Shown here: positions 26,809 through 34,774 of the stretch, one piece after another
How the letters are laid out: each line of letters opens with the position of its first letter
Numbering within the stretch: the first letter of the stretch is position 1
Assembly (NCBI RefSeq): GCF_006345825.1
Contig: NZ_VCIX01000081.1
Span: 1 to 64,000 of the forward strand
DNA from: Paenibacillus paridis
GTDB taxonomy: Bacteria > Bacillota > Bacilli > Paenibacillales > Paenibacillaceae
Direction of reading: 5' to 3'
Length of the DNA: 64,000 nt
Position numbers and translations under genes: made by a program
The notes under the pieces: model-generated
Told to the model about the DNA's origin: nothing
The model's database searches: none
The model's input: only the letters and a program-made list of their open reading frames with translations

Positions 26809-26840
26809 ATTATGTTCGGAGAAATGGGGAATGTCTTGTG

Positions 26841-28676
26841 ATGCTATTAAAGATTAAACAGGTAAATAAAGAATTTGACGGCAAGCTGCTATTTGAAAAT
26901 ATTGAATTTGAGGTAAAAGAAGGCGAGCGGCTCGCGCTGTTCGGCCGTAATGGAATTGGCAAAACGACACTTTTGCAAGGCTTGACGGGCCGGCTCGCCT
27001 TCGATGGCGGCGAGGTACAGCGCCTCTTGCCTCTGGAGGAATGGGGCTGGCTGGATCAGCAGGCGCAGCTCGACTCCTCGCTCACTTTGCTGGAATTCGT
27101 ACAGGCGGGTTCGGCTGAATGGTTTGAGCTCAAGCAAAGCATGGCTGCGCTAACGAAGCAAATGCAAGACGAGGAGGCAGGCGAGGAATTGCTAAACCGA
27201 TATAGCGAATTATATGAGCGATATGTCCAGCTTGGCGGCTATGAAGGGGAGGTAAAAGCGGAGCAATGTTTGAAGCAGCTAAGCTTCGATCCGTCTTTAT
27301 GGGGCTTGCCATTTGCGCAGCTTAGCGGAGGGCAGAAGACGAAAGCCCAGCTGGCCTCCCTTATGGTTAGGGAACCGAAGCTGGTGCTGCTGGATGAGCC
27401 AACGAACCATTTGGATGCAGAGGCGCTGGCTTGGCTGGAGCAATGGGTGCAGACCTATCCGGGAACGGTGCTGTACGTCTCGCATGACCGGATGTTTATC
27501 GACCGCACGGCTACCTCCATTTTGGAGCTGGTGGCTGGAGGCTGCAGGCGGTATGCGGGCGGCTATACGGCATATAAGGAGCAAAAAGAGCTGGAACGGA
27601 GAACGCAGCTGGCACAGTACAAGAAGCAGGAGCTGGAGCGGGAAAAGCTGCTTGATAGCATCAGGATGTATGCGGAATGGTTCCAGCAAGCGCATAAGGC
27701 GGCGGGTCAAAATGATTTTCTTCGGTCAAAATCGAAAAAGAACGTCTCGCGGCTGCATGCCAAGGAAACCGCACTGGAGCGGCTGGAACAAGGAAAGGTG
27801 AATAAGCCCCGCGAGGAATCGGAACTGCGGATGCTCTTGGAGACGGATGAGTTTGCGGCTCCCTCGCTGCTTCGCATGGATAATGTAAGTTTTGCCTACG
27901 AGGGCCATCCCCCTCTATTAAGCATGCTCAGTCTTACCATTGGCCGCGGCGACCGCCTCGCCGTGCTTGGGCCAAACGGCGTTGGCAAGTCGACGCTGCT
28001 GAAGCTTGCGACGGGCAGCTTAATTCCGGACGAAGGCAAGGTGGAGCTGCATCCGCAAGCGAGGATAGGCTATTTCGAGCAGGAGCTCAGTAAGCTTGAT
28101 CTTGCAACGACCATATTAGACAGCCTTCTTGCACTGCCCAATATGACCCAATCGCATGCTCGGACGATTCTCGGCTGCTTCTTATTTTCCAAGGAGGATG
28201 TCTTCAAGCGAATCGGCGATTTGAGTATGGGCGAGCGCTGTCGGGTAGCCTTTCTAAAGCTCTACTTTGGCAAAGCAAATCTGCTCGTCCTCGATGAACC
28301 GACGAACTATTTGGATATCGGCACGCGTGAGCAGGTGGAGGAGGCGCTGCTTCACTATCCGGGAGCAGTGCTGCTGGTGACTCATGACCGCTATTTCATC
28401 CGTCAGGCAGCAAACCGTTTGCTCGTGATGGAGGGAAGGGGGAAGGTTAGCCTGTTCCCAGGCTCCTTTGAGGAATATAGCTCTAAGGACCGAAGCCGAT
28501 TATTGTCCCCTGAGCAGCAGAACGACCAGAATGAACGGGAAATGCTGGAGCTTCGGCTGACGCAGCTGATGGGCAGCGCGCAGCCGGAAGAGCCTTCGGA
28601 GCAGCAAGCGCTTTTGGAGGAGATTCTAAAGCTTCGTTATCAAATAAGCGAAATGCAGGCTATGAGCAATGGCTGA
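26841..28676 (+). CDS. ABC-F type ribosomal protection protein
   Basis: The 611-residue soluble protein has two ABC domains and no membrane segments. Domain 1 shows GRNGIGKTTLL, LSGGQKTKAQ and LLDEPTNHLD. Domain 2 shows GPNGVGKSTLL, the unusual signature LSMGERCRV and VLDEPTNYLD. A long helical linker (about 250-330) separates them, and a charged, helical C-terminal extension follows. Antibiotic-resistance ABC-F proteins bind the ribosomal E site and displace drugs from the peptidyl-transferase centre. The attenuator leader supports a drug-inducible resistance role. ATG 26841 or the adjacent GTG 26838 could start it; GGGGA is the only site. Confidence 0.9.
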   Translation: MLLKIKQVNKEFDGKLLFENIEFEVKEGERLALFGRNGIGKTTLLQGLTGRLAFDGGEVQRLLPLEEWGWLDQQAQLDSSLTLLEFVQAGSAEWFELKQSMAALTKQMQDEEAGEELLNRYSELYERYVQLGGYEGEVKAEQCLKQLSFDPSLWGLPFAQLSGGQKTKAQLASLMVREPKLVLLDEPTNHLDAEALAWLEQWVQTYPGTVLYVSHDRMFIDRTATSILELVAGGCRRYAGGYTAYKEQKELERRTQLAQYKKQELEREKLLDSIRMYAEWFQQAHKAAGQNDFLRSKSKKNVSRLHAKETALERLEQGKVNKPREESELRMLLETDEFAAPSLLRMDNVSFAYEGHPPLLSMLSLTIGRGDRLAVLGPNGVGKSTLLKLATGSLIPDEGKVELHPQARIGYFEQELSKLDLATTILDSLLALPNMTQSHARTILGCFLFSKEDVFKRIGDLSMGERCRVAFLKLYFGKANLLVLDEPTNYLDIGTREQVEEALLHYPGAVLLVTHDRYFIRQAANRLLVMEGRGKVSLFPGSFEEYSSKDRSRLLSPEQQNDQNEREMLELRLTQLMGSAQPEEPSEQQALLEEILKLRYQISEMQAMSNG

Positions 28677-28782
28677 TGATTGATTAGGCGCAGCGAGTCC
28701 GTTTGTTTGCAGCATCGAGCGGTGAAAGACGAACCAGAACGTCTGCATTAAGAAATAAAGTTAGCGGGAAGGAAGATACGGA

Positions 28783-29238
28783 GTGGCATTCAGCAGATTC
28801 ATTATTTTTGCAGGGCTCGTACTCATGCTTGGTGGCTGTGCTGCCACCAGCCCAGATAATGGAATGGGGCAGGCTGCCCCTACCGCAAATGAATATGTGG
28901 TAAATGAGGCAGAAGACGTTATCGCGAAGCGGGGGATCGTACAAAACAGTGAGCAATTGGATGCGTTTATTAGCGGTTCTTTAGATCGGGTCAGGGTTGT
29001 TCATTACACGAAGGAGGCGGACCCGATCTTTTATAGCCTCTCCAGAATAGAAGAGCAGATCGAGGTCCGTTACGATACTTCGCAGGATAAATTTGGTTCG
29101 CCTACAGTCAAGACATATCGGTGCGAATCGCTAATAAAAGAGCAAGCCAAACAAAGCTATACGTACAAGCTGAGTGGCTGCGGCGGCGCACAAAAGTCGA
29201 TCTCGCTGATTGATGTCCCTCTCTCTCCTTCAACCTAA
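28783..29238 (+). CDS. DUF4362-type lipoprotein
   Basis: The 151-residue protein starts at GTG 28783 and has a lipobox LGGC with C19. The mature domain resembles the small DUF4362 group: DVIAKRGIVQNSEQLDAFI, then DRVRVVHYTKEADPIFYSL and a C-terminal pair of cysteines (YRCESL, LSGCGG). The function is unknown. The start is supported by the signal peptide and by GGAAG upstream. It converges with the thioredoxin-like gene, with only 9 nt between the stops. Confidence 0.72.
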   Translation: MAFSRFIIFAGLVLMLGGCAATSPDNGMGQAAPTANEYVVNEAEDVIAKRGIVQNSEQLDAFISGSLDRVRVVHYTKEADPIFYSLSRIEEQIEVRYDTSQDKFGSPTVKTYRCESLIKEQAKQSYTYKLSGCGGAQKSISLIDVPLSPST

Positions 29239-29247
29239 TCAAGCCTT

Positions 29248-29556
29248 TTATTTCAAAAGCGAATACACATGGTCTACCGACGCCATGGCGTATTCCTTTT
29301 GAAGGGGCTCGCCATTTTCGAGCAGCACGAGGCAAGGTACGCTAGCGATTTTCCATTGCTCGCGCAGGCGAGGCGCATAATTGATGTTCAGCTTGTAGAG
29401 CGGAACAGAAGTGCCTGTGAGCTCAGCAATTTCCAGCATGCGTTCGCCGAGCTTGCATGTGCCGCATAGCGGAGTGAAAAAGTAGACGGCTGTTTTGCCG
29501 CTGCCGCTGGACATAAGGTTAAAAAGGGATTTTTCATCTATTTCTTGAATCGTCAT
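29248..29556 (-). CDS. Thioredoxin family protein
   Basis: The 102-residue single-domain thioredoxin-fold protein has the active site C31-G-T-C34 in FFTPLCGTCKLGERM and the cis-proline in IASVPCLVLLENGE. An extra cysteine follows that proline. It has no signal peptide, so it acts in the cytoplasm in thiol-disulfide exchange. AAAGGAG precedes the ATG. The CGTC motif differs from the CGPC of housekeeping thioredoxin, so it is probably a specialised paralogue. Confidence 0.88.
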   Translation of the reverse strand: MTIQEIDEKSLFNLMSSGSGKTAVYFFTPLCGTCKLGERMLEIAELTGTSVPLYKLNINYAPRLREQWKIASVPCLVLLENGEPLQKEYAMASVDHVYSLLK

Positions 29557-29657
29557 CGTCGTGCTCCTTTAGGTTTATAGTTGTAATGTACTTCATTCAC
29601 CCGCATATCTCAATCACACCATGTCTCAAGCAGAGACGCGGAAAATAGAGAATGTAT

Positions 29658-29687
29658 TTGACGATGATAATCATTATCAATTATAAT
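29658..29687 (+). promoter_or_regulatory. Promoter with a perfect Fur box
   Basis: TTGACG (29658-29663) and TATAAT (29682-29687) are 18 nt apart. The spacer is filled by TGATAATCATTATCA (29665-29679), a perfect 7-1-7 Fur inverted repeat. Iron repression of the next gene follows from this. Confidence 0.9.
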
Positions 29688-29725
29688 GGAAAAAAAGCGG
29701 TATCCTGGAGAGGAGAAACGAAAAG

Positions 29726-30772
29726 ATGACAGCTCAAGCAGAGATGGATATATATGATGTTACGATTATCGGCGGAGGGCCGGTAGGACTGTTTACAGCC
29801 TTTTATAGCGGGATGAGGGAGCTAAGGACGAAGATTATCGAGTCTGCCCCGCAGCTTGGCGGCAAGGTGCAGTTCTATCCCGAGAAGGTCTTGCATGATG
29901 TGGGCGGCATTGCTGCCATTACAGGTGCAGATTTTATCAAACAAGTGGAAAAGCAAGGACTGACCTTTAAGCCGGAAGTGGCGTTGTCCCAGCGAATTGA
30001 GCAATTGGAGAGGCTTTCGGACGGTTGCTTCCGCTTAATCAGCCATACGGGGGAGACGCATTATTCGCGTACCGTTATTTTGGCGGTTGGGCATGGCACG
30101 TTCGTGACCCGCAAGCTTGACCAAGAGGGTGCGGTCGGTTATGAGGGAAACAGCCTTCATTATGCAGTGAACAGCCTCGATCATTTTCGGGGCAAACAGG
30201 TACTAATTTCCGGTGGAGGCGATTCGGCAGTAGACTGGGCGAATGCGCTGGAGCCCATTGCAGCGCAGGTCACGGTCGTCCATCGGCGCGATCAATTTGG
30301 CGGGCATGAGAGCAACGTTACCCAAATGAGGAACTCCTCTGTAGACATTATTACTCCGTTTTGGCTAAAAGAATTGCATGGCGACGGTGAACAGGTAAGC
30401 TGCGTGACGATCGAGCATTTGGAGACAAAGGAAACGCGTGAGCTTTATGTAGACGAGGTTATCGTTAACCACGGCATTACGGGAGATCTAGGTCCGATCA
30501 AAAAATGGGGCTTGGAACTGCAAGAAGACAAAATAGTCGTTGATGTCCATATGAAGTCGAATATAGATGGTGTTTTTGCGGTAGGCGACGTCGTCACGTT
30601 CCCTGGCAAGCTGAAGCTGATCGCTGGCGGGTTTATGGAAGGTCCTAATGCTGTGAACAGCGCGAAAAAATATTTGGCGCCGCAGGAGGAAGTGAAAGCA
30701 TTATATTCCACACATCATGAGAAGCTTATTGCGATGCATGAGCAGAAGGATAAAGAACCCGTGCGTTCATAA
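29726..30772 (+). CDS. Ferredoxin/flavodoxin-NADP+ reductase, thioredoxin-reductase type
   Basis: The 348-residue FAD enzyme matches the YumC type: TIIGGGPVGLFTAFYSGM for FAD, LISGGGDSAVDWANAL for NADPH, and AVGDVVTFPGKLKLIAGGF near the C-terminus. It lacks the CxxC of true thioredoxin reductases. It moves electrons between NADPH and ferredoxin or flavodoxin. The Fur box in its promoter suggests higher expression under iron limitation, perhaps to drive iron release from siderophores or flavodoxin use. The start at 29726 has AGGAG upstream. No siderophore genes are adjacent. Confidence 0.93.
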   Translation: MTAQAEMDIYDVTIIGGGPVGLFTAFYSGMRELRTKIIESAPQLGGKVQFYPEKVLHDVGGIAAITGADFIKQVEKQGLTFKPEVALSQRIEQLERLSDGCFRLISHTGETHYSRTVILAVGHGTFVTRKLDQEGAVGYEGNSLHYAVNSLDHFRGKQVLISGGGDSAVDWANALEPIAAQVTVVHRRDQFGGHESNVTQMRNSSVDIITPFWLKELHGDGEQVSCVTIEHLETKETRELYVDEVIVNHGITGDLGPIKKWGLELQEDKIVVDVHMKSNIDGVFAVGDVVTFPGKLKLIAGGFMEGPNAVNSAKKYLAPQEEVKALYSTHHEKLIAMHEQKDKEPVRS

Positions 30773-30794
30773 TGGAGAGCGTACTACGAAATGC

Positions 30795-30834
30795 AAGCAG
30801 ACGGGCCTATGCGAGGGGGCTTTGTCTGCTTTAT
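30795..30834. terminator. Terminator between the reductase and a small minus-strand gene
   Basis: AAGCAGAC (30795-30802) pairs with GTCTGCTT (30824-30831), followed by TTATTT. It may act for both strands. Confidence 0.65.
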
Positions 30835-30933
30835 TTAATTTTTGGAAAGATACAGCGATAATAAGAATAATCCGTTAATGAGGAGCAAAGCGGCAAAAAT
30901 AAGGCCGGTTTTGTTCTTTTTTATAAAGTCCAT
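30835..30933 (-). CDS. Small membrane protein, 32 residues
   Basis: The frame begins at ATG 30933 after AGGTG and ends with TAA. The product starts MDFIKKNKTG, has one hydrophobic segment of about 19 residues (LIFAALLLINGLFLLSLYL) and ends SKN. The charge pattern fits a single-span membrane peptide with its N-terminus inside. It lies alone between a terminator and the Ter promoter region. Many such peptides are modulators of membrane complexes, but its partner is unknown. Confidence 0.6.
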   Translation of the reverse strand: MDFIKKNKTGLIFAALLLINGLFLLSLYLSKN

Positions 30934-31388
30934 GCGAACACCTCGCGAGTGTGTATTTACTAATTATAATTATCCCCCTTATGATCTGATTTTTCCACCC
31001 TTTTTTTAGAAAAATAGTGTCTGCTTTATTAACGCCGCGTATCCTGTTTTGCACTTTGCTTAAAAGGGTACATGCTTATGATGCGAGTGAATTCGACGGT
31101 ATCTCCTGAATGTTTCTTATTTTTGAAGAAATTTGTAATTGGAACGAGGAATGTTATAAAATTAAAGGTAGCGCAGGTCTTGAAACGGCAATTGCCGCAA
31201 GGCTGCTAACCTTATAATGTTTTTGTGTAAAGAAGAGGTAATTATCAGGTTTTGTAGAATAATGTAGAGACTGCATTTTTTTTGGAACCTACCTGTCGAT
31301 TAGGCGTATTGATGGATAGAACGCTGGTCATCAATGAAGCAATCTATGGTTCTCTTCGCAACACTCAAGGAAAGGGGGTGCAAATCTA
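30934..31388 (+). other. 455-bp regulatory region upstream of the Ter locus
   Basis: No gene is visible. The region holds a possible sigma-B-like promoter (GTTTTG-N14-GGGTAC, 31046-31071), a perfect 12-bp palindrome CGGCAATTGCCG (31186-31197), a TATAAT at 31213-31218 without a well spaced -35, and the ECF-type promoter listed separately. Several promoters would match the stress-controlled yceC operon of B. subtilis. Confidence 0.45.
31284..31308 (+). promoter_or_regulatory. ECF sigma-factor promoter candidate for the Ter locus
   Basis: GGAAC (31284-31288) and CGTA (31305-31308) are 16 nt apart, matching the AAC-N16-CGT layout used by Bacillus SigW/M/X factors. The start codon is about 75 nt beyond the expected transcript start. 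The yceC operon of B. subtilis uses such promoters. Confidence 0.6.
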
Positions 31389-31982
31389 ATGGCTATCTCT
31401 CTCGTTAAGGGTCAGAAGGTTGACCTCACGAAGGGCAACGCCGGACTCAGCAAGGTGATCGTAGGACTAGGCTGGGACCCTGCCGCGGTAAAAGGCGGAT
31501 TTTTCGGAATGAAGAAGGCTGCTAACGTCGACTGTGATGCTTCCGCATTGCTGCTTGATGCAAACGGCAAACTATCCGGTGAGAAAAATCTCGTTTGCTT
31601 CTACAATAAGCAAAGCGGCTGCGGATCTGTCGTTCATACGGGCGACAATATCACAGGGGAAGGCGATGGCGATGATGAGCAAATCATCGTACAGCTTGAC
31701 CGAATTCCGGCTACGGTTGAAAGAATTCTCGTCGTGGTCAACATTTACGAATGTGAATCCAGACGTCAGGATTTTGGAATGATTAAATCCGCGTTTATCC
31801 GTATCGTTAACCCGGTTAACAACCAAGAGCTGATCCGTTTTAACTTGACGGACAACTACGCTGGCAAGACAGCGCTCGTTGTCGGTGAGCTTTACAGGCA
31901 CAATGGGGAATGGAAGTTCAATGCAATCGGAGAAGGCACTCATGCTGCCCATATCGATATTCTTGCTCGTCAATACCAATAA
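31389..31982 (+). CDS. TerD family protein 1
   Basis: The 197-residue protein has one TerD domain, a calcium-binding beta-sandwich. It shows the motif [16 protein letters not shown] that supplies the calcium sites and ends GELYRHNGEWKFNAIGEG. It differs from its neighbours by an insert KKAANVDCDAS and by four cysteines (VDCD, LVCF, SGCG, YECES). TerD proteins act in envelope or DNA-damage stress and tellurite resistance, and their direct activity is unknown. GGGGGTG precedes the ATG. It is the first gene of the locus. Confidence 0.93.
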   Translation: MAISLVKGQKVDLTKGNAGLSKVIVGLGWDPAAVKGGFFGMKKAANVDCDASALLLDANGKLSGEKNLVCFYNKQSGCGSVVHTGDNITGEGDGDDEQIIVQLDRIPATVERILVVVNIYECESRRQDFGMIKSAFIRIVNPVNNQELIRFNLTDNYAGKTALVVGELYRHNGEWKFNAIGEGTHAAHIDILARQYQ

Positions 31983-32009
31983 TTCTATTGAGAAAAGAGG
32001 GCATTTCAA

Positions 32010-32591
32010 ATGGCAATTAGCTTATCCAAAGGACAAAAAATCGATCTTACGAAAACAAACCCAGGTCTTACGAAAATTACAGTTGGTCTAGGCTGGGATA
32101 CTAATAAATATGACGGCGGGAAAGACTTTGACCTTGATGCTTCCGTATTTTGCTTGAATGCACAAGGTAAAGTAGGTTCTGATTCCGACTTTATCTTCTA
32201 TAACAATCCTAAGAACAGCAACGGCTCCGTAGCTCATACTGGCGACAACCGCACAGGCGAGGGCGATGGGGACGATGAGCAAGTTAAAGTTGACCTTGCC
32301 GCAGTTCCTGCGGAAACGGACAAAATCGCATTCAGCATTACGATTCACGATGCGCAAGCACGCAGCCAAAATTTTGGACAAGTTTCCAACGCATTCGTTC
32401 GTATCGTTGACGAGCAAAGCGGCACGGAATTGATCCGTTACGACTTGGGAGAAGATTTCTCCATTGAGACGGCGGTTATCGTTGGTGAGCTTTACCGTAA
32501 TGCAGGCGAGTGGAAATTCAGCGCGATCGGCAGCGGCTTCCAAGACGGATTGGGCGGCTTGGCGCGCAACTACGGTTTGGCTACTAGCTAA
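32010..32591 (+). CDS. TerD family protein 2
   Basis: The 193-residue protein is a canonical TerD domain with [37 protein letters not shown] and [14 protein letters not shown]. The complete acidic loop implies intact calcium binding. It lies 27 nt after TerD 1 and is followed by a strong terminator, so TerD 1 and 2 may be made in excess over the rest of the locus. Confidence 0.95.
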   Translation: MAISLSKGQKIDLTKTNPGLTKITVGLGWDTNKYDGGKDFDLDASVFCLNAQGKVGSDSDFIFYNNPKNSNGSVAHTGDNRTGEGDGDDEQVKVDLAAVPAETDKIAFSITIHDAQARSQNFGQVSNAFVRIVDEQSGTELIRYDLGEDFSIETAVIVGELYRNAGEWKFSAIGSGFQDGLGGLARNYGLATS

Positions 32592-32609
32592 TTATTGACA
32601 ACTACCCGT

Positions 32610-32638
32610 AAAGGGTCGCCGGCGGCGGCCCTTTTTTT
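32610..32638 (+). terminator. Intra-locus terminator after TerD 2
   Basis: AAAGGGTCGCC pairs over 11 bp with GGCGGCCCTTT (one T-G pair) around a GGC loop, followed by a T run to 32638. Confidence 0.9.
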
Positions 32639-32654
32639 GAAAAAGAAATTATTG

Positions 32655-32802
32655 GATTCACGTTCCGAGTGGAGGCGTGAATCGCCATAGCCGCTTAAGG
32701 TTAGCTATAGCTTGTGCTAGTTGGTTAAGCTTGTTGCTGCCGAATGCGGCTATCAAAAAAATGGGCTGGATAGGCTCTGCTTTAGCGTAAGCGTTCAGAG
32801 CC
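32655..32802 (+). other. Structured intercistronic region, candidate cis-regulatory RNA
   Basis: Three perfect inverted repeats follow one another: GATTCACG/CGTGAATC (32655-32683), ATAGCCGC/GCGGCTAT (32687-32753) with an inner GCTTAA/TTAAGC, and GGCTCTG/CAGAGCC (32773-32802). The last ends 14 nt before the GGAGG of TerD 3. I find no match to a riboswitch class I know. No good promoter is visible. Confidence 0.55.
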
Positions 32803-32829
32803 TTGCAGGCGTTAAGGAGGAATAACACG

Positions 32830-33408
32830 ATGTCCATTAATCTTTCCAAGGGACAACGGATTGATCTTACCAAAACTAACCCAGGCCTTACCAAGGTTGT
32901 GCTCGGTCTTGGCTGGGATACAAATAAATACTCTGGTGGCGGCGAAATCGATCTGGATGCCAGCGCTTTTCTGCTGCATCAGGACGGTAAGGCCAAGGAT
33001 GAGAAGGATTTTGTATTCTATAACGCATTGATCGCCTATAACGGCGCAGTTGAGCATACCGGGGATAACCGTACGGGCGAGGGCGACGGAGACGACGAGC
33101 AGGTCAAAATCGACTTCTCGAAGGTGCCTGCCCACATCCAGCGGATTGGGATTACCGTAACCATTCATGATGCCGAATCCCGGCACCAAAATTTTGGACA
33201 AGTATCAAATGCCTTTGTGCGTTTGGTTGACGAATCCTCAGGCAGAGAAGTACTTCGTTATGACCTCGGGGAAGAGTTCTCTATCGAGACAGCGATCGTT
33301 TTCTGCGAATTGTACAGGCAGGGTTCCGACTGGAAGTTCCAAGCGATCGGCTCAGGCTTCTCTGGCGGACTTGCGGCGCTTTGCCGGAACTATGGATTAA
33401 CCGTGTAA
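32830..33408 (+). CDS. TerD family protein 3
   Basis: The 192-residue TerD domain has [31 protein letters not shown] and [13 protein letters not shown]. The calcium motif is complete. ATG 32830 follows AAGGAGG, and the upstream in-frame codons lie in the structured region. It resembles TerD 2 closely at its start ([17 protein letters not shown]), so the two are probably duplicates. Confidence 0.94.
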   Translation: MSINLSKGQRIDLTKTNPGLTKVVLGLGWDTNKYSGGGEIDLDASAFLLHQDGKAKDEKDFVFYNALIAYNGAVEHTGDNRTGEGDGDDEQVKIDFSKVPAHIQRIGITVTIHDAESRHQNFGQVSNAFVRLVDESSGREVLRYDLGEEFSIETAIVFCELYRQGSDWKFQAIGSGFSGGLAALCRNYGLTV

Positions 33409-33421
33409 TGAATAAGAACGT

Positions 33422-33463
33422 TTAGGGTGGCAAGGCTGATACCAGCCATCCTAATCTATTTTA
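33422..33463 (+). terminator. Intercistronic hairpin, weak terminator
   Basis: TTAGGGTGGC pairs over 10 bp with GCCATCCTAA (33445-33454), with one G-T pair. The following sequence TCTATTTTA is only a weak U tract, so it may instead protect or attenuate the mRNA. Confidence 0.45.
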
Positions 33464-33481
33464 CGGAAAGGCGGTTTACGC

Positions 33482-34750
33482 ATGGAGCTTGCATTAATGA
33501 AAGGCCAGAAGGCGGATATTACCAAAAACAACCCATCCGTTAAAAATCTTGTCGTCGGTATGGGATGGAGCAGCGGATCGGGCATTGATGTTGATTTCTC
33601 GGCCTTTTTATTGCGTGCCAACGGAAAGGTTGCAGGAGACTCGGATTTGATTTTTTACAGCAATCCCAAGGATGCCAGCGGTTCTATCGAACTAGTTGGG
33701 GAGAACAAACGAAATTTAGCAGGAAAAGTAGACCAGGAGCAAGTCGTAGTTCGCATTAACGAGGTGCCTCAAGCGATTGAACGTATCTCTTTTACGCTTA
33801 CCATTTATGATGGCGAAGCGAAGAGACAAAGTTTTTCTAGCGTGAATGACGCTTATATCCGCGTCGTTGACGAAACCACAGGCCGTGAGATCTTGCGGTA
33901 TGACATTGGAAAAAACTTCTCTATCGAAACTGCGATTGTCGTAGGAGATTTATATAGATATAATGGCGAATGGAAGTTCAACGCCATTGGATCAGGCTAT
34001 TCCGGCGGGCTTGCCGCGCTATGCAATAGCTTTGGTATCGAAGTAAAGGCCGATGCGCCAACACCGCCGCCAGCTCCTGAGAAAGCTCCAGTTATCCCGC
34101 CTAAACCGCCTGAGCCGATAATTACGGAACCGAAAGCAGCGCCAGTAAACCTGAGCAAGATTTCCCTCACCAAGCGCGGGGATGCCATTAACTTACAGAA
34201 GGGCACGGGAGCACTCGGTGAAATCGTTGTGAACTTGAACTGGAACCAGAAGAAAGCATCGACTGGATTTTTTGGTCGTTCAAGCTCCGGTGTCGACCTG
34301 GATGTCGGCTGCCTGTACGAATTGAAGAACGGAATGAAGGGCGCGGTACAAGCCCTCGGCAACAGCTTCGGTGACTTCTCGAGAGCGCCATACGTTTCCC
34401 TCGATGGCGATGACCGCACGGGTTCAGTGACAACGGGCGAGAATCTTCGCATAAACGGGAATAAAGTATCCGAAATTAAGAGAATTGTCATTTATGCTTA
34501 TATTTATGAAGGAGCAACAAACTGGGCAGAAGCGGCAGGCATTGTGACGATTAAGCAATCTGGCGGACCTGACATTGAAGTTCGCATGGACGAGCATAAT
34601 AATCGCAAAGGGATGTGCGCGATTGCCATGGTAGAAAATGTAGGTGATCAAACCTTCAGTATTCAGCGGCTTGTGGAATATTTTTCGGGACATAAGGAGC
34701 TCGATGAGGCCTATCGCTGGGGCCTAAAATGGGTGCAAGGAAGCAAATAA
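33482..34750 (+). CDS. TerD-TerA fusion protein
   Basis: The 422-residue protein has an N-terminal TerD domain (1-190), a Pro-rich linker (about 195-222, PPPAPEKAPVIPPKPPEP) and a C-terminal TerA-like domain (230-422; VVNLNWNQKK, VDLDVGCLYELK, SLDGDDRTG). The TerD half has lost the usual acidic loop: ELVGENKRNLAGKVDQEQ replaces HTGDN...GDGDDEQ, so it probably does not bind calcium there. TerA-type domains are part of the membrane-linked Ter complex. It has 7 nt between the AGGCGG-like site and its ATG. Confidence 0.9.
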   Translation: MELALMKGQKADITKNNPSVKNLVVGMGWSSGSGIDVDFSAFLLRANGKVAGDSDLIFYSNPKDASGSIELVGENKRNLAGKVDQEQVVVRINEVPQAIERISFTLTIYDGEAKRQSFSSVNDAYIRVVDETTGREILRYDIGKNFSIETAIVVGDLYRYNGEWKFNAIGSGYSGGLAALCNSFGIEVKADAPTPPPAPEKAPVIPPKPPEPIITEPKAAPVNLSKISLTKRGDAINLQKGTGALGEIVVNLNWNQKKASTGFFGRSSSGVDLDVGCLYELKNGMKGAVQALGNSFGDFSRAPYVSLDGDDRTGSVTTGENLRINGNKVSEIKRIVIYAYIYEGATNWAEAAGIVTIKQSGGPDIEVRMDEHNNRKGMCAIAMVENVGDQTFSIQRLVEYFSGHKELDEAYRWGLKWVQGSK

Positions 34751-34774
34751 TGCATATTGCGGAGGTTTTCACAG

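Noticed and set aside
31046..31071. Sigma-B promoter GTTTTG-N14-GGGTAC
   Set aside because: The match is good, but it is 320 nt from the start codon and I cannot show that the organism has SigB, so it is only mentioned within the regulatory region.
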